Assembly: GCA_964006375.1 (NCBI GenBank)
Contig: OZ023270.1
Location: 71,266,082-71,330,081 of the forward strand
Direction: 5' to 3'
From: Tillus elongatus
Lineage: Eukaryota > Arthropoda > Insecta > Coleoptera > Cleridae
DNA: 64,000 bases
Shown: positions 25,099 through 37,615 of the stretch, piece after piece
Position numbering within the stretch: position 1 is the first letter of the stretch
Layout of the letters: every line of letters begins with the position of its first letter
Program-made: the position numbers and the translations under genes
The notes under the pieces: model-generated
The model's input: only the letters and a program-made list of their open reading frames with translations
What the model was told of the DNA's origin: nothing
Databases searched by the model: none

Positions 25099-25386
25099 AA
25101 TGCAAGTTCTTTACTAATACATGCTTCATATTTCGCACCACCTACTTTGGTGCTTCTTAAGGAGCCTACAAAAAAATACAGCTAAATTTAGCGAAAGCTG
25201 AACAAGGTAAAAAACTTTTTTTATTAGAAACATGAAAAAGAGAGTGAGACATCTCACAAGCTCGGAGACATATCACATCTAAAAGACGCACAAAACACGC
25301 AACCATAGCTGTATTTTTGTAGGCTCCTGAAGAAGCAACAAAGTAGGTGCAAAATACAGAGCACGTATTAGTAAAGAACTTGCACA
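25099..25386. mobile_element. Foldback element with ~80-bp inverted arms
   Basis: Arms 25099-25182 and 25304-25386 are reverse complements (TGCAAGTTCTTTACTAATAC and its complement at the outer ends; TACAGCTA/TAGCTGTA inside), with a 120-bp spacer. Read from centre outward, each arm has CTGAAGA or CTTAAGA, a GCACC/GGTGC hairpin, and GAAAT or AAAAT, the same plan as the ribozyme-like palindromes at 14.7 and 41.7 kb but mutated in each arm. No ORF. Confidence 0.7.
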
Positions 25387-25395
25387 ATTCCCAAA

Positions 25396-25398
<3 letters not shown>

Positions 25399-25471
<73 letters not shown>
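25399..25471. repeat. (TA)n microsatellite
   Basis: About 36 TA units followed by a TGTATATGTATGTATGT transition. Confidence 0.97.
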
Positions 25472-25477
<6 letters not shown>

Positions 25478-25787
25478 GTATGTATGTACCACAGATAACT
25501 CGAAAGATAAAGAGCCGAGTTTGATGAAACTTAGCAACTACCTTCCTTTTGTAAATAGCTTGGACGCGTTTGCCAGCCAACCTCATCGGATCAGTTTTTA
25601 CAGGAAATTTTTATATCTTCGAAAATAACCAGGCTATTTTAATGACGTTTCGTACACGTCGTTGCTTATATTCAGACTATAGTACCTAACAAATGTCTAG
25701 TTTCAAAAGGAATTAAGTTTTAAAGATTTGAAATTATCTTATGAAAATTCGCTACCATACCGCACTTGCTGCGTCCAGTCTTTTTTT
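25399..25787 (+). mobile_element. DINE-1/HINE-like element lacking its head
   Basis: (TA)n at 25399-25471, body CCACAGATAACTCGAAAGAT, shared block CCTTCCTTTTGTAAATAGCT, and tail CGCTACCATACCGCACTTGC ending near 25787. The foldback element lies where the head should be. Confidence 0.68.
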
Positions 25788-26754
25788 CAATTTAGTTAAG
25801 GCAAATATGATGTGTCTGCTACCTATGTGATGAAAATCGTACACCGATTTTTTAAACTAATATTTAAAAGAATATGATCTTTATTTAGTTACAAAAATTA
25901 GGTTGAATCAAAGAAGCGCCCTCTAGATCAAAAACATTGTTTCAACCATCAACTTGCTAGCTATTGTGCGGACGTGAACCTCGAAAACTTTGAGAGGGTG
26001 GATACTGTTAAGCGGTAGAACATTTAAACTTTAGTTCAGCGATATTCCGCAAGGGGTGACAGTGGCAGCACCGTGCAGCGGGGTAAGAGAATCCTAACTA
26101 AACGATGCGGCTTGTTCTCAGTTTCGCACATACACGTAGTAAAGTAGGTGTATTCTCTGACGTGAGGGTTACGAGATAATGTACGCATAGGTTATGCGAG
26201 GCCCTTTTTTTAAACGGTTTCACTTATTTTTCTTCTTCATTTCTTTCTTTTTATTCGTAATTCCTAGCAAGTTAAATTTAAAGTATTATGGAAGTTTTTC
26301 GTAACAAGCAGATAACTGGTGTTTTAAAACTTTTGTTATTTCAGCAGTTCGGCGCTACCAGAAAACGCATTTATTTGTTAATCAAACCAAAATAACGGTT
26401 GAACGTATTGTTTATTAGCAAAAACTATATAATAAATCTAGACTTGTGCTATAAAGTAACAGAATTTAGAAAAAGTTAGATCCCAAACAGTTTGACAGTC
26501 TCTTACACCGAATCCATTAAACTTCGGATTTTAACGTACACAACAAAAATATATTTGATTTATCAGATTTTTTCTTGGTCGCTTTAAATATTTCCTCGAA
26601 CTGCTCTAAAACCTTACCACTCAATGATGATTTTTCCTTACAATTTAGGCAGATTATTACAACAAAAAAAACCAAGGTCCAGAATATAAACTTTTCAGAA
26701 AACGGGAGAAAAATCTAACACAATGTATTGTAACAAAAAGCGGAATCGCTCAAA
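25788..26754. other. Unassigned intronic sequence
   Basis: Contains a GC-richer stretch at 25960-26210 (GCAGCACCGTGCAGCGGGG) without coding support or known repeat. Confidence 0.35.
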
Positions 26755-27775
26755 GAAAGTCTGGACGCAGCAGTGTGCTACGGAAGTGAATTGTCATAAA
26801 AGTATGTTTAATAGCAAATATGTAAGCAGGTATCAATTTGGTACCGGTATAACCTATATAGGTACTATATAGGAGAAACAATGTACCATATTTTATCAAA
26901 ATTACTTATTGTCGGACAATATACAAACATTTTCCGAAAATAAACCTAAAGTGTTTGCGAGAAACCTGGTTTCCTAGCCAACGAACCTTAGGTTAATAGC
27001 AAATTGAGTTCGTATGTTCTTATGTCCGAAAAGACAATTTTAGGTACCACCAATGGTTTATGGGCCATCCTGTTATTGTCAAAATAATTTTATAAGATGT
27101 AGCTCAAGACACCCTATAATTAACATATACAATTTTTTCTCGTATCTTGTATAATAACAATCATATTGAGCTTTACAGTAGAAATGGGTCGTCACCCTGT
27201 TTATATGTAAACAGATATAAACTGCAACTAAACCCAGATATGGATTCAAGGGCGACTAGTTTGCTCTTGTTTTGGAGAAATCTTTTAAAAATTCAAAAGT
27301 CGCGGTCGCCTCATTAACATTTTTATTCTACGAAAATTAGCTAAAAATTATAGACCGTTAAACCACAAACTTAACTAAAAGTACTGCCAAAGCATCAGAG
27401 AAAGTGTCTATTTGAAATGAATTTTCTGGAAATATTTTAGTAAAATGAAAGACAGTGACGGTTGAAGCTGAAACTTAAGGGTTTGCAGAACACTCTTCTT
27501 GCGACATTTTCTTTACATAACCTGTATTCGTTTTAGGTTCTTTGTCTTAAAGTTGCCTATTTTGACATCGAGACTTTGACGTTTTGAGGAAAACCTCAAA
27601 TCTTTTTTTCTTTAAATGTCCATAACTTTTTTGCCTTTTAACATACAGACCTAGATTTTGCTACGTTGTTCACTTTTTATAGTGCAAACACGCATACCAA
27701 ATTTGGTTGCCATTACTTTGTTATTTCCGGAGATATAAAAATTTATCGAAAACAAAATTTATCCTTCTCTTACAA
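26755..27775 (-). mobile_element. Rearranged long-form DINE-1/HINE-like element
   Basis: The minus-strand tail (GTCTGGACGCAGCAGTG) is followed by long-form blocks: the CCTTAGGTTAATAGCAAATT module, ACACCCTATAATTAAC, a head fragment at about 27230-27340 (AAAAGTCGCGGTCGCCTCAT), CAAAGCATCAGAGAAAGTG, and GACTTTGACGTTTTGAGG. A head within the body shows nesting. No TA tract is kept. Confidence 0.6.
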
Positions 27776-28486
27776 AAATGATTTGCGAAAATATTCAAAG
27801 ATAATGACTAGTTATTTTAATAAAAACTCATCAATTCTGACCAAGCAGCTTATACAGTAATTTTGTATTGGTTCAAAAGTGGATTTATTTTGAGGGTGAA
27901 TATAGGTCGTTTATTAAAAGCTTCTACTTAACCTCACCTGTTAGTATGTTGAGGTCAAATCTTGCAAGCCAATGTCGAACCAGTTCCCCTTATCGGATTG
28001 AAATTCGACAGGCATGTATTAGTCAGGCGACAATGCAACATAAGCTATCGGACATTGTTAAAAATTCAATATGGTGGACGCTTCAGGATGGTGGATTTTT
28101 TTGTTTCTCACATTACCCCTGACATGGGTATCAAATTAAAGGGCTTTAAGATTAAAATACAAATACTAGGTAGCGCTTTCATTAATTTAATTTTTTATGA
28201 AAATTTTATTTTAAATATACGTTATTCAATTTTTAATATACTTGAAATTTGGTGTCTGGCGTAGGATCTAAGTCAATTTGCTTACAAAATGTATTTCGGT
28301 TATACATATAAGCATTTTTCTAATGGGTACTTTATTTTTCCGAAAAAGACTGAGCTGACTTATCTCGCCACCGAATTGGTTTAAGCTATTAACAAAAGAA
28401 AAAGTTATGCCCGATTTCATCAAAATAAGGCGAATATTTTTTGAGTGCGAAGCATCCACAAAAATTTTAATTGACCCTACGTGAAT
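27776..28486. other. Unassigned sequence, partly repeat-like
   Basis: No gene. 28120-28470 has A/T-rich text similar in style to the microsatellite-element bodies but no clear head or tail. Confidence 0.3.
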
Positions 28487-28496
28487 CTGTGATGAG

Positions 28497-28680
28497 CACC
28501 GATAAGTGGATTTTGGAGAATCCAACTCATCATAATACAGTTTTCAGACCTGACGATTGTTTTATTAATTTATTCAACCATCTGGTGACGTTAGCTTTGT
28601 TACCGAAACGATCGTTAGGTCTCAAAACTGTATTCTGATAAACTGGGTTCCCCAAATTGTACTTACTGACCTTACGTGTT
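28497..28680. repeat. Palindromic Penelope-type repeat with hammerhead-like core
   Basis: Arms of about 75 bp (AATACAGTTTTCAGACCTGA at left, complement of TTAGGTCTCAAAACTGTATT at right). On the plus strand the centre reads CTGGTGA (28582-28588), a TTT-looped hairpin, GAAAC (28605-28609), GATC loop, GTT. It matches the family at 41601-41850; the left arm has lost its hairpin. Confidence 0.65.
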
Positions 28681-28824
28681 AAATAAAAAATAAGTATCTG
28701 ACGAAATTTCTAAAAATTCGCGAGCAATTTCAGCTTCATAAGTAATTGTGTTTTAGTAATATAGTTAAAAAAAGTTTGACTAGCAAGCAAATTCAACATA
28801 ATAAAACATAAATTTTATTATCTA

Positions 28825-29390
<566 letters not shown>

Positions 29391-30750
29391 TTTTTAATTT
29401 ATATTGATATTATCAATTGAGATAAAGTGCAACATCTTATAAAACATGTTTAAAACTTTGTCAACAAAGAAGTGAAGTGGGGGACTCATGATTTACGGGT
29501 AAAATTATCTTGAACATCATAGGTAATTTTATGATCTTCGTCACCATCTCTGTCTCCACATTTCCTTGATAGCAATTACTCTAGAATTAGCCGGTGTATT
29601 AGGTGAAATACAGCCTGCAGAATGACCCTTCGGGCGATTAACCATGCCCTAATTACCCTCATATTATTAAAATAAGATCGTATACGTCCAACATCAACCA
29701 AAATACGGATGTTAAAATATATAAACGACAACGGCAACTCAGACTGGCGAATTTCACGCATTCACGGACATAGATATGCACAGAAAAGACAGAAAAGAGG
29801 GCACATTAACAGCACCAGAACCGTGAATGGGAAAACGGAGGAACGGGCGCGAGTGAGTCCATTATTGCCAACCTGACCATAAAAACTTCAGTCTGACATC
29901 GTGAACTCGAAGGTCCGAAACTCTGAATCTCGGTGGTGGCCGTCTGACGCCGGGTTGCATATATAAGGGACATAGAACGAGATGGAAGATAGGGAAAAGG
30001 GTTGAAGGATACGATGCCTCTATATTTCTCATATACGCGATTTAATATTTCAGATAATGTAGCCGGAGCTGTCATTTTTATGGAGCGGTTTGCATTTTTG
30101 CAAGCGGCGATATCTCACATCAGTACATCAGATATGTACACCTACCGAACGCTACCATCGGAATATGGACGGAATTTATACTTCTCTCGACGGTTTTTAG
30201 ATCCGGGACTAACCTATGACTAATTTTACCCTTTTTGAGTTTTTATTTTTTTCGCGTATTAAGGGTCGTCTGGATTTATTGAACTTCTGATAGGATACGC
30301 GATGCATTTTCTCCCCGGTCTTTCCGACTTTTCTGTGCTTTGACAGATTTTATTTGCCTTTTATATTCGATTTTTTGCGAGTTTGTGTTTTTCCCGTCTG
30401 CGAATTAACGACACTGATATGGTCCTGTAAGGGTAATATTCATATTTTGACAGAAGTTAAGTGCTTTGCCTAATAAAAACATGAGAAATCATCGTACGTA
30501 TATGTGAAGTACTACTACTACTTACGTATGTTCGACGGAAAGAGGAAATGGAAATGAAAAATAGCACTTACCGCGAAATATTCCTCTAGACTTTAGGACC
30601 GTAAAAAACTCCAAAACCTATAAATAATTTAGCCTGGATTTTTGTATATACAATTTGGTTTTAATTGCATGGATTAAAGGTAAAGTGGCTGAGTGTTGAG
30701 TTTTAGGTTTCTAATTTTAGTTTGTGCATTGGACCATAAGTATTTCTATT
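29391..30750. other. Non-repetitive GC-richer island with a TATA-like motif
   Basis: 29560-30240 is GC-richer and CpG-containing, unlike its flanks, with CATATATAAGGGACATAG at about 29958 as a possible TATA box. Overlapping ORFs on both strands (60-89 codons) match nothing I know. A regulatory element, alternative promoter or unknown repeat are all possible. Confidence 0.35.
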
Positions 30751-30779
30751 CTTCGTGAACAATGTGGTTTAAGCGAGTC

Positions 30780-32230
30780 GATATGTCCAGTTAACTCGTG
30801 ATCTGGAATTAGATTTTTCACAGGCTGACTTAACTAAGATGTCTGCCTATACGTCGTACCAGAGTGAGATGGCACCCATATTATTACTGCAGACTTTCCA
30901 GACTAGGGTATTGTTCTCACTAGTTTATGTACATCTGCAACAAGTGATTTGTTGCCAAGTGTTTTTATGGCATTGGCCTAGTAATGAGTTGCAAAGATTT
31001 TAGGAAGGCTTCCAAGCAGAACTGTACAGCTGTGCTTTATATATAATGCATACATTTGAGGGGCGTAGACTTAGTTTTAGATCTGCTCCGACAACTCGGC
31101 AGCCCATGGTTTGACCAGATCTAGATGCATCAGTGTAATATATTTAGTCTTATGAGTACTGGCTCGTAACCCCATAAAAAGCTAATTTCTAAGTAGGATC
31201 AGGTGTTGTTCGCTTGTAAATACTTAAGGTTTTGTTGATTTTCCAACTAAGGAGGATCCTGAACAACTGTCATTTGAACATAATGGATATCTCTTGAGCC
31301 TAAATTATCGTTTTTATCGCGATATATATTGGGCATGAATAGCTGACAATTGGGTGTGCAGCTTTGGATGTATTAGATGTAATATTCGCAGCATATGACA
31401 GGAATAAATGTTTCCTCCTCAAACATCAGCTACAGCTTCCCTTAGTATACTTAAAATAGAGCTGGTTAATAAAGCTCCCGTTCTAGTCTTCATGATGTGC
31501 TTTAGTTGACATTTAGTTGCTTAAGAGTTGACTTACTTGCTGATGAATAGAACCATAGTCAAGTCTTGATCTAATGAGACATCGGTATGTACACCGTAAG
31601 AAGTATAGCTTCACTAGCTCTTCAATTTAGATTCGCCAGAACTTTTAGGAGGTTGATTTTTTTGAGACTTTACAATTGAAAGGAATTGATATGAGGTTTC
31701 CATGTCAACTTGGTCTCCAATCTCATCCCAAAAACTCTATTATCGCCCTTTATTTCTAAGTTGCTGTGGTATAGTTGTAGGAGTATAATGGCGCTGACGT
31801 GTTTTCTCTGGGATAATATCATGAATTCTGATTTCTCGGTGGAAAAGATAAAACTAAGTTCTGGTGAGCATTTTTAAATTGAAATTATGGAATCGCGTTG
31901 TTGATTTCTGGTTGAATCTGCATCATTTCCTCTACCAAAAAAGCACCATGTCGCCGGCAAAGAGGGATACATTACCTGGTTGTTTTATGTATTTAGTGGC
32001 GTTGTTTGTGACTATTATAAAAGAGTGGTGCGCAAGACTGAACTTTGGAGAACTCCATTTTCTAGCTCATGTCGGTGGTATATCTTTATATTCGAAGAAA
32101 CTCTGTTTTATTTCCAAGCTTTGACTAGTTTTCAGAAGCCACTCTTCTTGTAGTATATCAAAAGGTATACTTCTTGGTTGTCTTGTTTTGGCGGAAAGGT
32201 TTAATGTTAGCTATATATTAGGAAGCTTTT
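30780..32230 (-). pseudogene. Decayed LINE: RT C-terminal part and RNase H
   Basis: Minus strand, heavily frameshifted. Near 32000-31960 KYIKQPGNVSLFAGDMVLFW corresponds to an RT motif with FADD changed to FAGD. GMRLETKLTWKPHINS at about 31720 is the post-catalytic L-T-W-K-P-H block. RASEAILLTVY and RRKHLFLSYAANI follow. The RNase H start YYTDASRSGQTMGCRVVGAD lies at about 31139-31080 with the first catalytic D in TDAS. RT plus C-terminal RNase H fits the I/jockey-related LINE groups; I do not name the clade. Confidence 0.7.
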
Positions 32231-34358
32231 CTTTTTCTTCTACAACCCGCGTTTGCTATCTTATGCTTATGTATTAATATTTGGGCTCTATTGATAGCCG
32301 ATAGCTAATGTGTTTTGTTTTAAAAAATTATGTTTTATTATGTAATTTAAAGCATATCATGGCTGCAACGCGGGTATTTCTTGAAGTTTGGTTTTGGCTC
32401 AAACTGTTTTCTTTTGCCTATAATTGTCTGTCACCAATAAACAACTCAGTCAACAGCTTTCGATGATACCAATTCACACAGTGCATTCTCAGCGGCTCGC
32501 CCAATATCTGATTCTACCTCGTTATTGATAAGAATTAATGAAGTCGACAGCCGAAATGATAATCTGCTCAAGATTATTAGTTGAGTTTCTGTAAATCTTA
32601 TTAAGCTCCATGCTCCAAAAACTCTAAATTAAGATGAACAAGTGATCACAAAACCCAGAGTATCAAATGGTTTGGGAAATACTGGCCAAAAACGCATATC
32701 TTGATTCGATTTAACAACATCATATGATCTTTGCTGGCGTTTCCATCTTTCCAGTATTGCAAAGGATGTTTCTGTTTTGAGTTAAAATTTATGTCTATCA
32801 CAGCAGCTTTTCATAGTACAGCTATAAGGCATATATGGCTACAGTTACATAATTGCTCTTATGTCTAACGTGCTGCCGCAAGACCACTTGGTTCCTCCTG
32901 GATTCGATTCAGAAACGAACTGTTCTTCTGAAACTCATAATCACGCTTCATCTCCCTTTCCTTGATCGCAGAAGAAAAGTTCAAGTCTCAATTTTTTTCT
33001 GTCGATAACATCGTCCACATTACTTCCCAGGAATTGATTCGTTCATTTCCGCGCTTGAAATTGTTGATTACCACCCGTTTTCTTATTCAACTCAATCCAT
33101 TTTCAACTGATAACTTATAATCACTTCGCTTACGTTCGGGCAGATTGGTTAGTTACTATATAAACTTATAAATGTCATACCTTGACAAAAATGTCAATAC
33201 ACACCTTGCATTAAAATGTCAAAATATGATAACTGTAGAATACCTATCAGGGGCGGATCATAAGGATATGCCCTCGTACTGGTAAAATTTTTATTAGCTG
33301 GTGACTATACGACCTCGAATACTTTTTCGCATATGATTATGCCAGTTGGCATCCAAAGCTAGCAACTACGTATGTAATTGCTACACCAAACTTTCCAGCA
33401 CCCTATTTATTTGCATTACCATTTTACACGAAGCTACTTACTCACGTGGTTCATGTAAGTAAAATAAAAATCCGCCAACATCCGAAGAGCAATGCCTGTC
33501 TCTCCAGCATAGTGGCAACGTAATGAATTAAGATTTAATACAATTTATCAACTACCGCCGCAAATTTAACAAAATGATAAAGGCAAAATCTGTTCCAGCT
33601 CCAACCTCTCCTCTACTGAGGCAACCAGCGAATACGTTGCACATCGAGATATAATTTAATTTACTAACGCAATGTAAGAATTCCAGCTGAATTAACTTCT
33701 CTTGTCGTCTAAACGTTTCCGAATGTTTAACGTTTACCCTTTCGAGCTATTACTGGCTTACTTATGCTCTGATGAGTCTTACAATACTGCAGATTTATTG
33801 TTCTTACTTAAACGATCTTGTGCTCTCTCGACGTTTAAGCACGCCGTCTCTTTCTGTCACGAGGACAAACCAACCTCCAGGAGGGACGAAGATACTGGGA
33901 TCACACGGGAGAGACGTTAGCCCGTACAGCGCGCATCTCCAAACACCACGAGAAGGGAAAGTTGGTTCTGTAGAAGAGCGGGTTGAAGTAAAGTAGCAGA
34001 TTTTATAGATGGATTAATAAATAATGGTACAGTTCTTCATCTGGTTTTAATAAGTGAATTGGATGGGGTTTGCTGTGTAATACACCAGCCGGTTTCTATG
34101 CATAATAGATAGTGAAAGATGGATGGATAGACTACGGTGGCTGGCTTACTGATGTCTCGTACCAGTTGATGGTGTAAGCTTCAAGCATATCGAACGGAAA
34201 TGAAAATAAAAATATCCGAATAGGAACGGGAAAAGTGTCGGGTTGAAAGTCTGAGATGCGGTTTTATGATTCCTGGAGTTACTATCAAAAATTAATGCTG
34301 TTGTACGTTGGAACGGAATGCTGGAACATATTCAACAAAAAGGTATTTGGCTAGTGAG
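32231..34358. other. Non-repetitive intronic sequence
   Basis: No coding match. 33660-34200 is GC-richer with two overlapping short ORFs in different frames, neither recognisable. TAAATAAATAATGG and homeodomain-type cores occur. It may contain regulatory DNA. Confidence 0.3.
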
Positions 34359-34370
34359 AATAAATACATA

Positions 34371-34728
34371 TGTGTGTGTGTTTTGCTTCTTTAACGTCGG
34401 CCTATTTCCGCGACTATGGCCAATCACCGACGCCAGGGAGCAGTTTCACCTCACTATCCTAGAAATTTTGCCGAACCCCTGCCTTTCTGTAAGGAGGGTA
34501 GGGATCTTTAACGTGCCCAACATAGCATGGACACGGGACCAACGGCTTTACGCCCGCTCCGAAGGGCGGAACGTCCAGACATTCAACTTGCTCAAATACA
34601 ATGCCAGAACCTCGGTTGATGATAATTTTACAGTTTGTGCTGAAAAAGTGAAAGGAGTACGCCGGGATCGAACCCAGTACCCTTCGGTTCAGAGGGACAC
34701 GTTCTTACCCCTGAACCACCGAGGTTCT
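34371..34728 (-). mobile_element. Full-length tRNA-derived SINE with 12-bp target duplication
   Basis: Minus-oriented copy of the SINE at 22540. The 3' end (TGTGTG, TTCTTTAACGTCGGCC) comes first, the head last, with box B complement GGGATCGAACCC and box A complement CCCCTGAACCACC. AATAAATACATA flanks both ends (34359-34370 and 34729-34740), a target-site duplication of LINE-mediated insertion. The 154-codon ORF through it is incidental. Confidence 0.88.
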
Positions 34729-34740
34729 AATAAATACATA

Positions 34741-35010
34741 CGTTACTTAAATAAAGCTAGTTGTATCTCCTTCAGTTTCTAATAGGTGATTTTGACTTCA
34801 TTAGTTTGTTGATAATTTAGGAAATCAAATATTGGAGATGTATTTCAAATAGCAAAGGAACACTACTTAACAAGCTAATAATAAGACACAAACTGCATAA
34901 TCGATGGGTCCAGCGTCAAATAGCTTCAATGAGATTTTTAACTAATTCAGAAATACACAAAATATTGAATTTTGTTTTAATTTAAACGTTAATTTGTTAC
35001 TACAATCTTA
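34741..35010. other. Unassigned spacer
   Basis: AT-rich sequence between the SINE and the LINE RT fragment, nothing recognised. Confidence 0.3.
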
Positions 35011-35388
35011 TTGGATTGGAAACAATTGTTTCATGAAGAGAAGAGAGTTGGATTGGATTGGAGAGATAGGTGGAATATTCTCAATCTATACAATCTGTCT
35101 CTATCTGGTGGGGAGTTGACCTCTGACTGTAAAGTGATTGTTAAAGGGGTACCTCAGGGTCCAGTTTTGGGTCCGCTTCTGTCCCTTGTTTATGTTAACG
35201 ACCTGCCGGCCGAAACTTACGATTGGGTCGTGTCGTTTGCGGATGATACTTCAGTGATTGTATCGTCACCTAATGCCATAGACTTCCACACGAAAACTAC
35301 CATTTCATTGAAGGCTTCAGAAAGTTGGTTTTTAAAAAATTCACTTGCCTTGAATATATTTCTAACTACAAAACGGACATGTTCATAA
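35011..35388 (+). pseudogene. LINE reverse transcriptase fragment
   Basis: The 125-codon frame includes VIVKGVPQGPVLGPLLSLVY (RT motif B region) and VVSFADDTSVIV (motif C, catalytic FADD), then LKASESWFLKNSLALN. This is the palm of a non-LTR polymerase. Both ends are lost, and it abuts a minus-strand transposase remnant at 35391. Confidence 0.82.
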
Positions 35389-35390
35389 AA

Positions 35391-35815
35391 TTTTACGAAA
35401 CCGTTGGATTTTTGGACTTATCATTAGACTGCTGAAATACCAACTGGTCTTCGAGATAATGCTCATCATTCTCGATAACGCCAGTCAACATTGGATCAAT
35501 GGTGTTTTCCAACAACTCCAAGTTCATATCTCCAATCAGATTACCAAGTCAAATAAAAAGACCAACAATATGGACATCAAAAATTCCAGTTCAAACATTG
35601 AGTTTTTCCGGGTGGTTTGTACAAATGTCGTTAAATAATATGGGATTAGAATTGGTCCAATAACGACAATTACGACGATTTACTGTATTTAGGAAAAACG
35701 GAGACTCATCCGAGAAGCAAGAATTAAAAAGAAAGTTCGGATCATTCACCAATCGTTCAATTATCACTTCCGAAAAGTCCAGACGGAGGTCAATGTAGAG
35801 ATTTTTTTCTGGCTT
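35391..35815 (-). pseudogene. Tc1/mariner-type transposase fragment (DUF4817-like family)
   Basis: Minus strand: SEVIIERLVNDPNFLFNSCF, SDESPFFLNTVNRRNCRYW, after one stop IFDVHIVGLFI and GDMNLELLENTIDPMLTGVI, and ENDEHYLEDQLVFQQSND. The FSDES motif supplies the first catalytic D; FQQDGA is degraded to FQQSND, losing the second. The C-terminal catalytic region is absent, cut at the LINE junction. Same superfamily as 53101-54085 and 57505-58430. Confidence 0.75.
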
Positions 35816-35839
35816 CTCATGCTTATTTTCAACTCTGCG

Positions 35840-36270
35840 GTCAGTTTTAGTTTATGCGTTGTTGTAAAAGGCAAACGCGGAAAGAAAACAAGCATTTATG
35901 AAGTCAGAGAAAAAGTGTCTACGTATATCGCTATTTTGTTGATTATATTTGCATCTTTTTCATGTAGCTTTTTATTAAATAATTTTCTCTCACAGCCTTT
36001 ATTACATATTCATTGCTTTTTGTTATTTACCAAACTGGCTTTTTTAATAATATTAACAAAATACATATGTAGAAATTTCTTCTCTATCGTCACAAATGCT
36101 TGTTTTCCTCTCGGCAACCAGTTTCCTGTTTCACGATGTCATAAATAGCGAAACCGATCGCAGAGAAGCAAACAGGCATATGTGGAATCTCTACAACTGT
36201 ATTGTGTTGGTTATATTTACGTCTGGTACTAACATTTTTTGACGTAGCTCTTTATTCAATCCATTTAATT
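35840..36270. repeat. Penelope-type terminal repeat remnants, partly duplicated
   Basis: GAAAGAAAACAAGCATTTATGA and AAGTCAGAGAAAAAGTGTC align with 55295-55345 (a Penelope pLTR relative). A weaker direct duplication pairs TTGATTATATTTGCATC (35940) with TTGGTTATATTTACGTC (36207). Confidence 0.45.
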
Positions 36271-36315
36271 TGCTGCCTCGGTCATATAACCATAAACCTT
36301 TTTAGGAACTGGTTT

Positions 36316-36435
36316 TTAGTGAATTTTCTTAAAGAAGCTCACTAATGAGGAGATCCCGACTTTTGTATTTTGAAAAAAATTCTTTAAATGAGCGCTAATT
36401 TGGCCCCCTAGAACACATATCCGGGGTCAGGTTCA

Positions 36436-36532
<97 letters not shown>

Positions 36533-37615
36533 ACCGATAACTCAAAAAAGAATGGGCCGATTTAGATTAAATTTGGTTAGTGCCTTCCCTTTGTAAGTGG
36601 TTTGGATAAGTTCGTTACTCAGGAAAATCGGCCCAGGTTTTCCTGGAAAATTTTCTGTTTTCTTTCGAAAAAAATTCATATCTTCGGAAATAACAAAGTA
36701 AGGGCAACCAAATTTAGTACGTGAATTTATATCATTGTAAGTAAATAACGTGCCAAAATTTAGCTCTGTAAGTTAAAAGATAAAAACGTTATGGGCATTT
36801 AAAGAAAAATTTATTGGGTTTTTCCTCAAAACGTCAAAGTCGCGATTTAAAGTCAAAATTAGCAACATTTAGGCAAAGAACCCGAGACTAATAGGAACTA
36901 TGGAAAGAAAATTTCTCCAGAATAATGCTTTACAAAGCCGAAGTCTTTGATTCAACCATCATTGTCCTTCATTTTACTAAAATATTTCCAGAAAATTCAT
37001 TTCAAATAGACCCATTCTCTGATGCTTTGGCAGTAGCCTCAGCTATAGAGTTTATCGTTTAATGGTATATAATTTTCGTAAAAAATCAATAAAGTTCAAT
37101 ATATCCGTTACAAGATACGAAAAAAAAATTATATACATTAATTATAGGGTGTCTCGAGCTACATCAAAAAAAAATCTACAATCACAGGGTGGCCCATAAG
37201 TCGTTGGTGATACAAATTCTCTTTTTTTAATCGAACACGCCTTATTGGATTTTTGCATTTTCTATCGAAATATAATGCATGTTTGTAAGAAAAGAAATTC
37301 GGGACGCAGAAAGTGCGTTATGGTAGCAAATTTTCATTAAGTGCTTCAAATTTGAATAGCTCAATTTGCTATTAACCTATAAGTTTGACCAAGAACCCAG
37401 TTTTTCGGGAACACTTTAAGTTTACTTTCGGTAATGTTTTTACATTTTCAAACAATAAAGTTATTTTGATAAGACATGGCACATTGTTTCTACTATATAG
37501 GTTATACTGGTAGCCAAATTTGATGCCTGCTTTCTTAAAAAAACACACACATTCTTGCTATTAAAAATTTTTTCATGAAAATTCACTACCATAACACACC
37601 GCGTCCAGTCTTTTT
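36316..37615 (+). mobile_element. Full long-form DINE-1/HINE-like element, 1.3 kb
   Basis: Head TTAGTGAATTTTCTTAAAG with its complement, GAGGAGATCCCGACTTTTG, CCCCCTAGAACACATATCC, (TA)n at 36438-36529, body CACACCGATAACTCAAAAAA, an internal inverted tail (GGGACGCAGAAAGTGCGTTA, 37301-37320), then a terminal tail CACTACCATAACACACCGCG with pyrimidines to about 37615. Colinear with 11966-13271 throughout. Confidence 0.78.
36438..36529. repeat. (TA)n microsatellite
   Basis: About 46 TA units ending directly at CACACCGATAACTC. Confidence 0.97.

Noticed and set aside
25099..25386. Functional hammerhead in this foldback element
   Set aside because: Each arm has a different core mutation (CTTAAGA in one, AAAAT in place of GAAAT in the other) and stem I is not convincing; kept only as an architectural relative.
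33702..33996. Two overlapping plus-strand ORFs in a GC-richer stretch
   Set aside because: Different frames, no family resemblance, no splice or start context; treated as non-coding.
34318..34782. 154-codon ORF, and similar ORFs at 22525-22887, 38856-39182, 45551-45793, 48231-48692
   Set aside because: All run through copies of the same tRNA-derived SINE on either strand; translation similarity only reflects the shared repeat.
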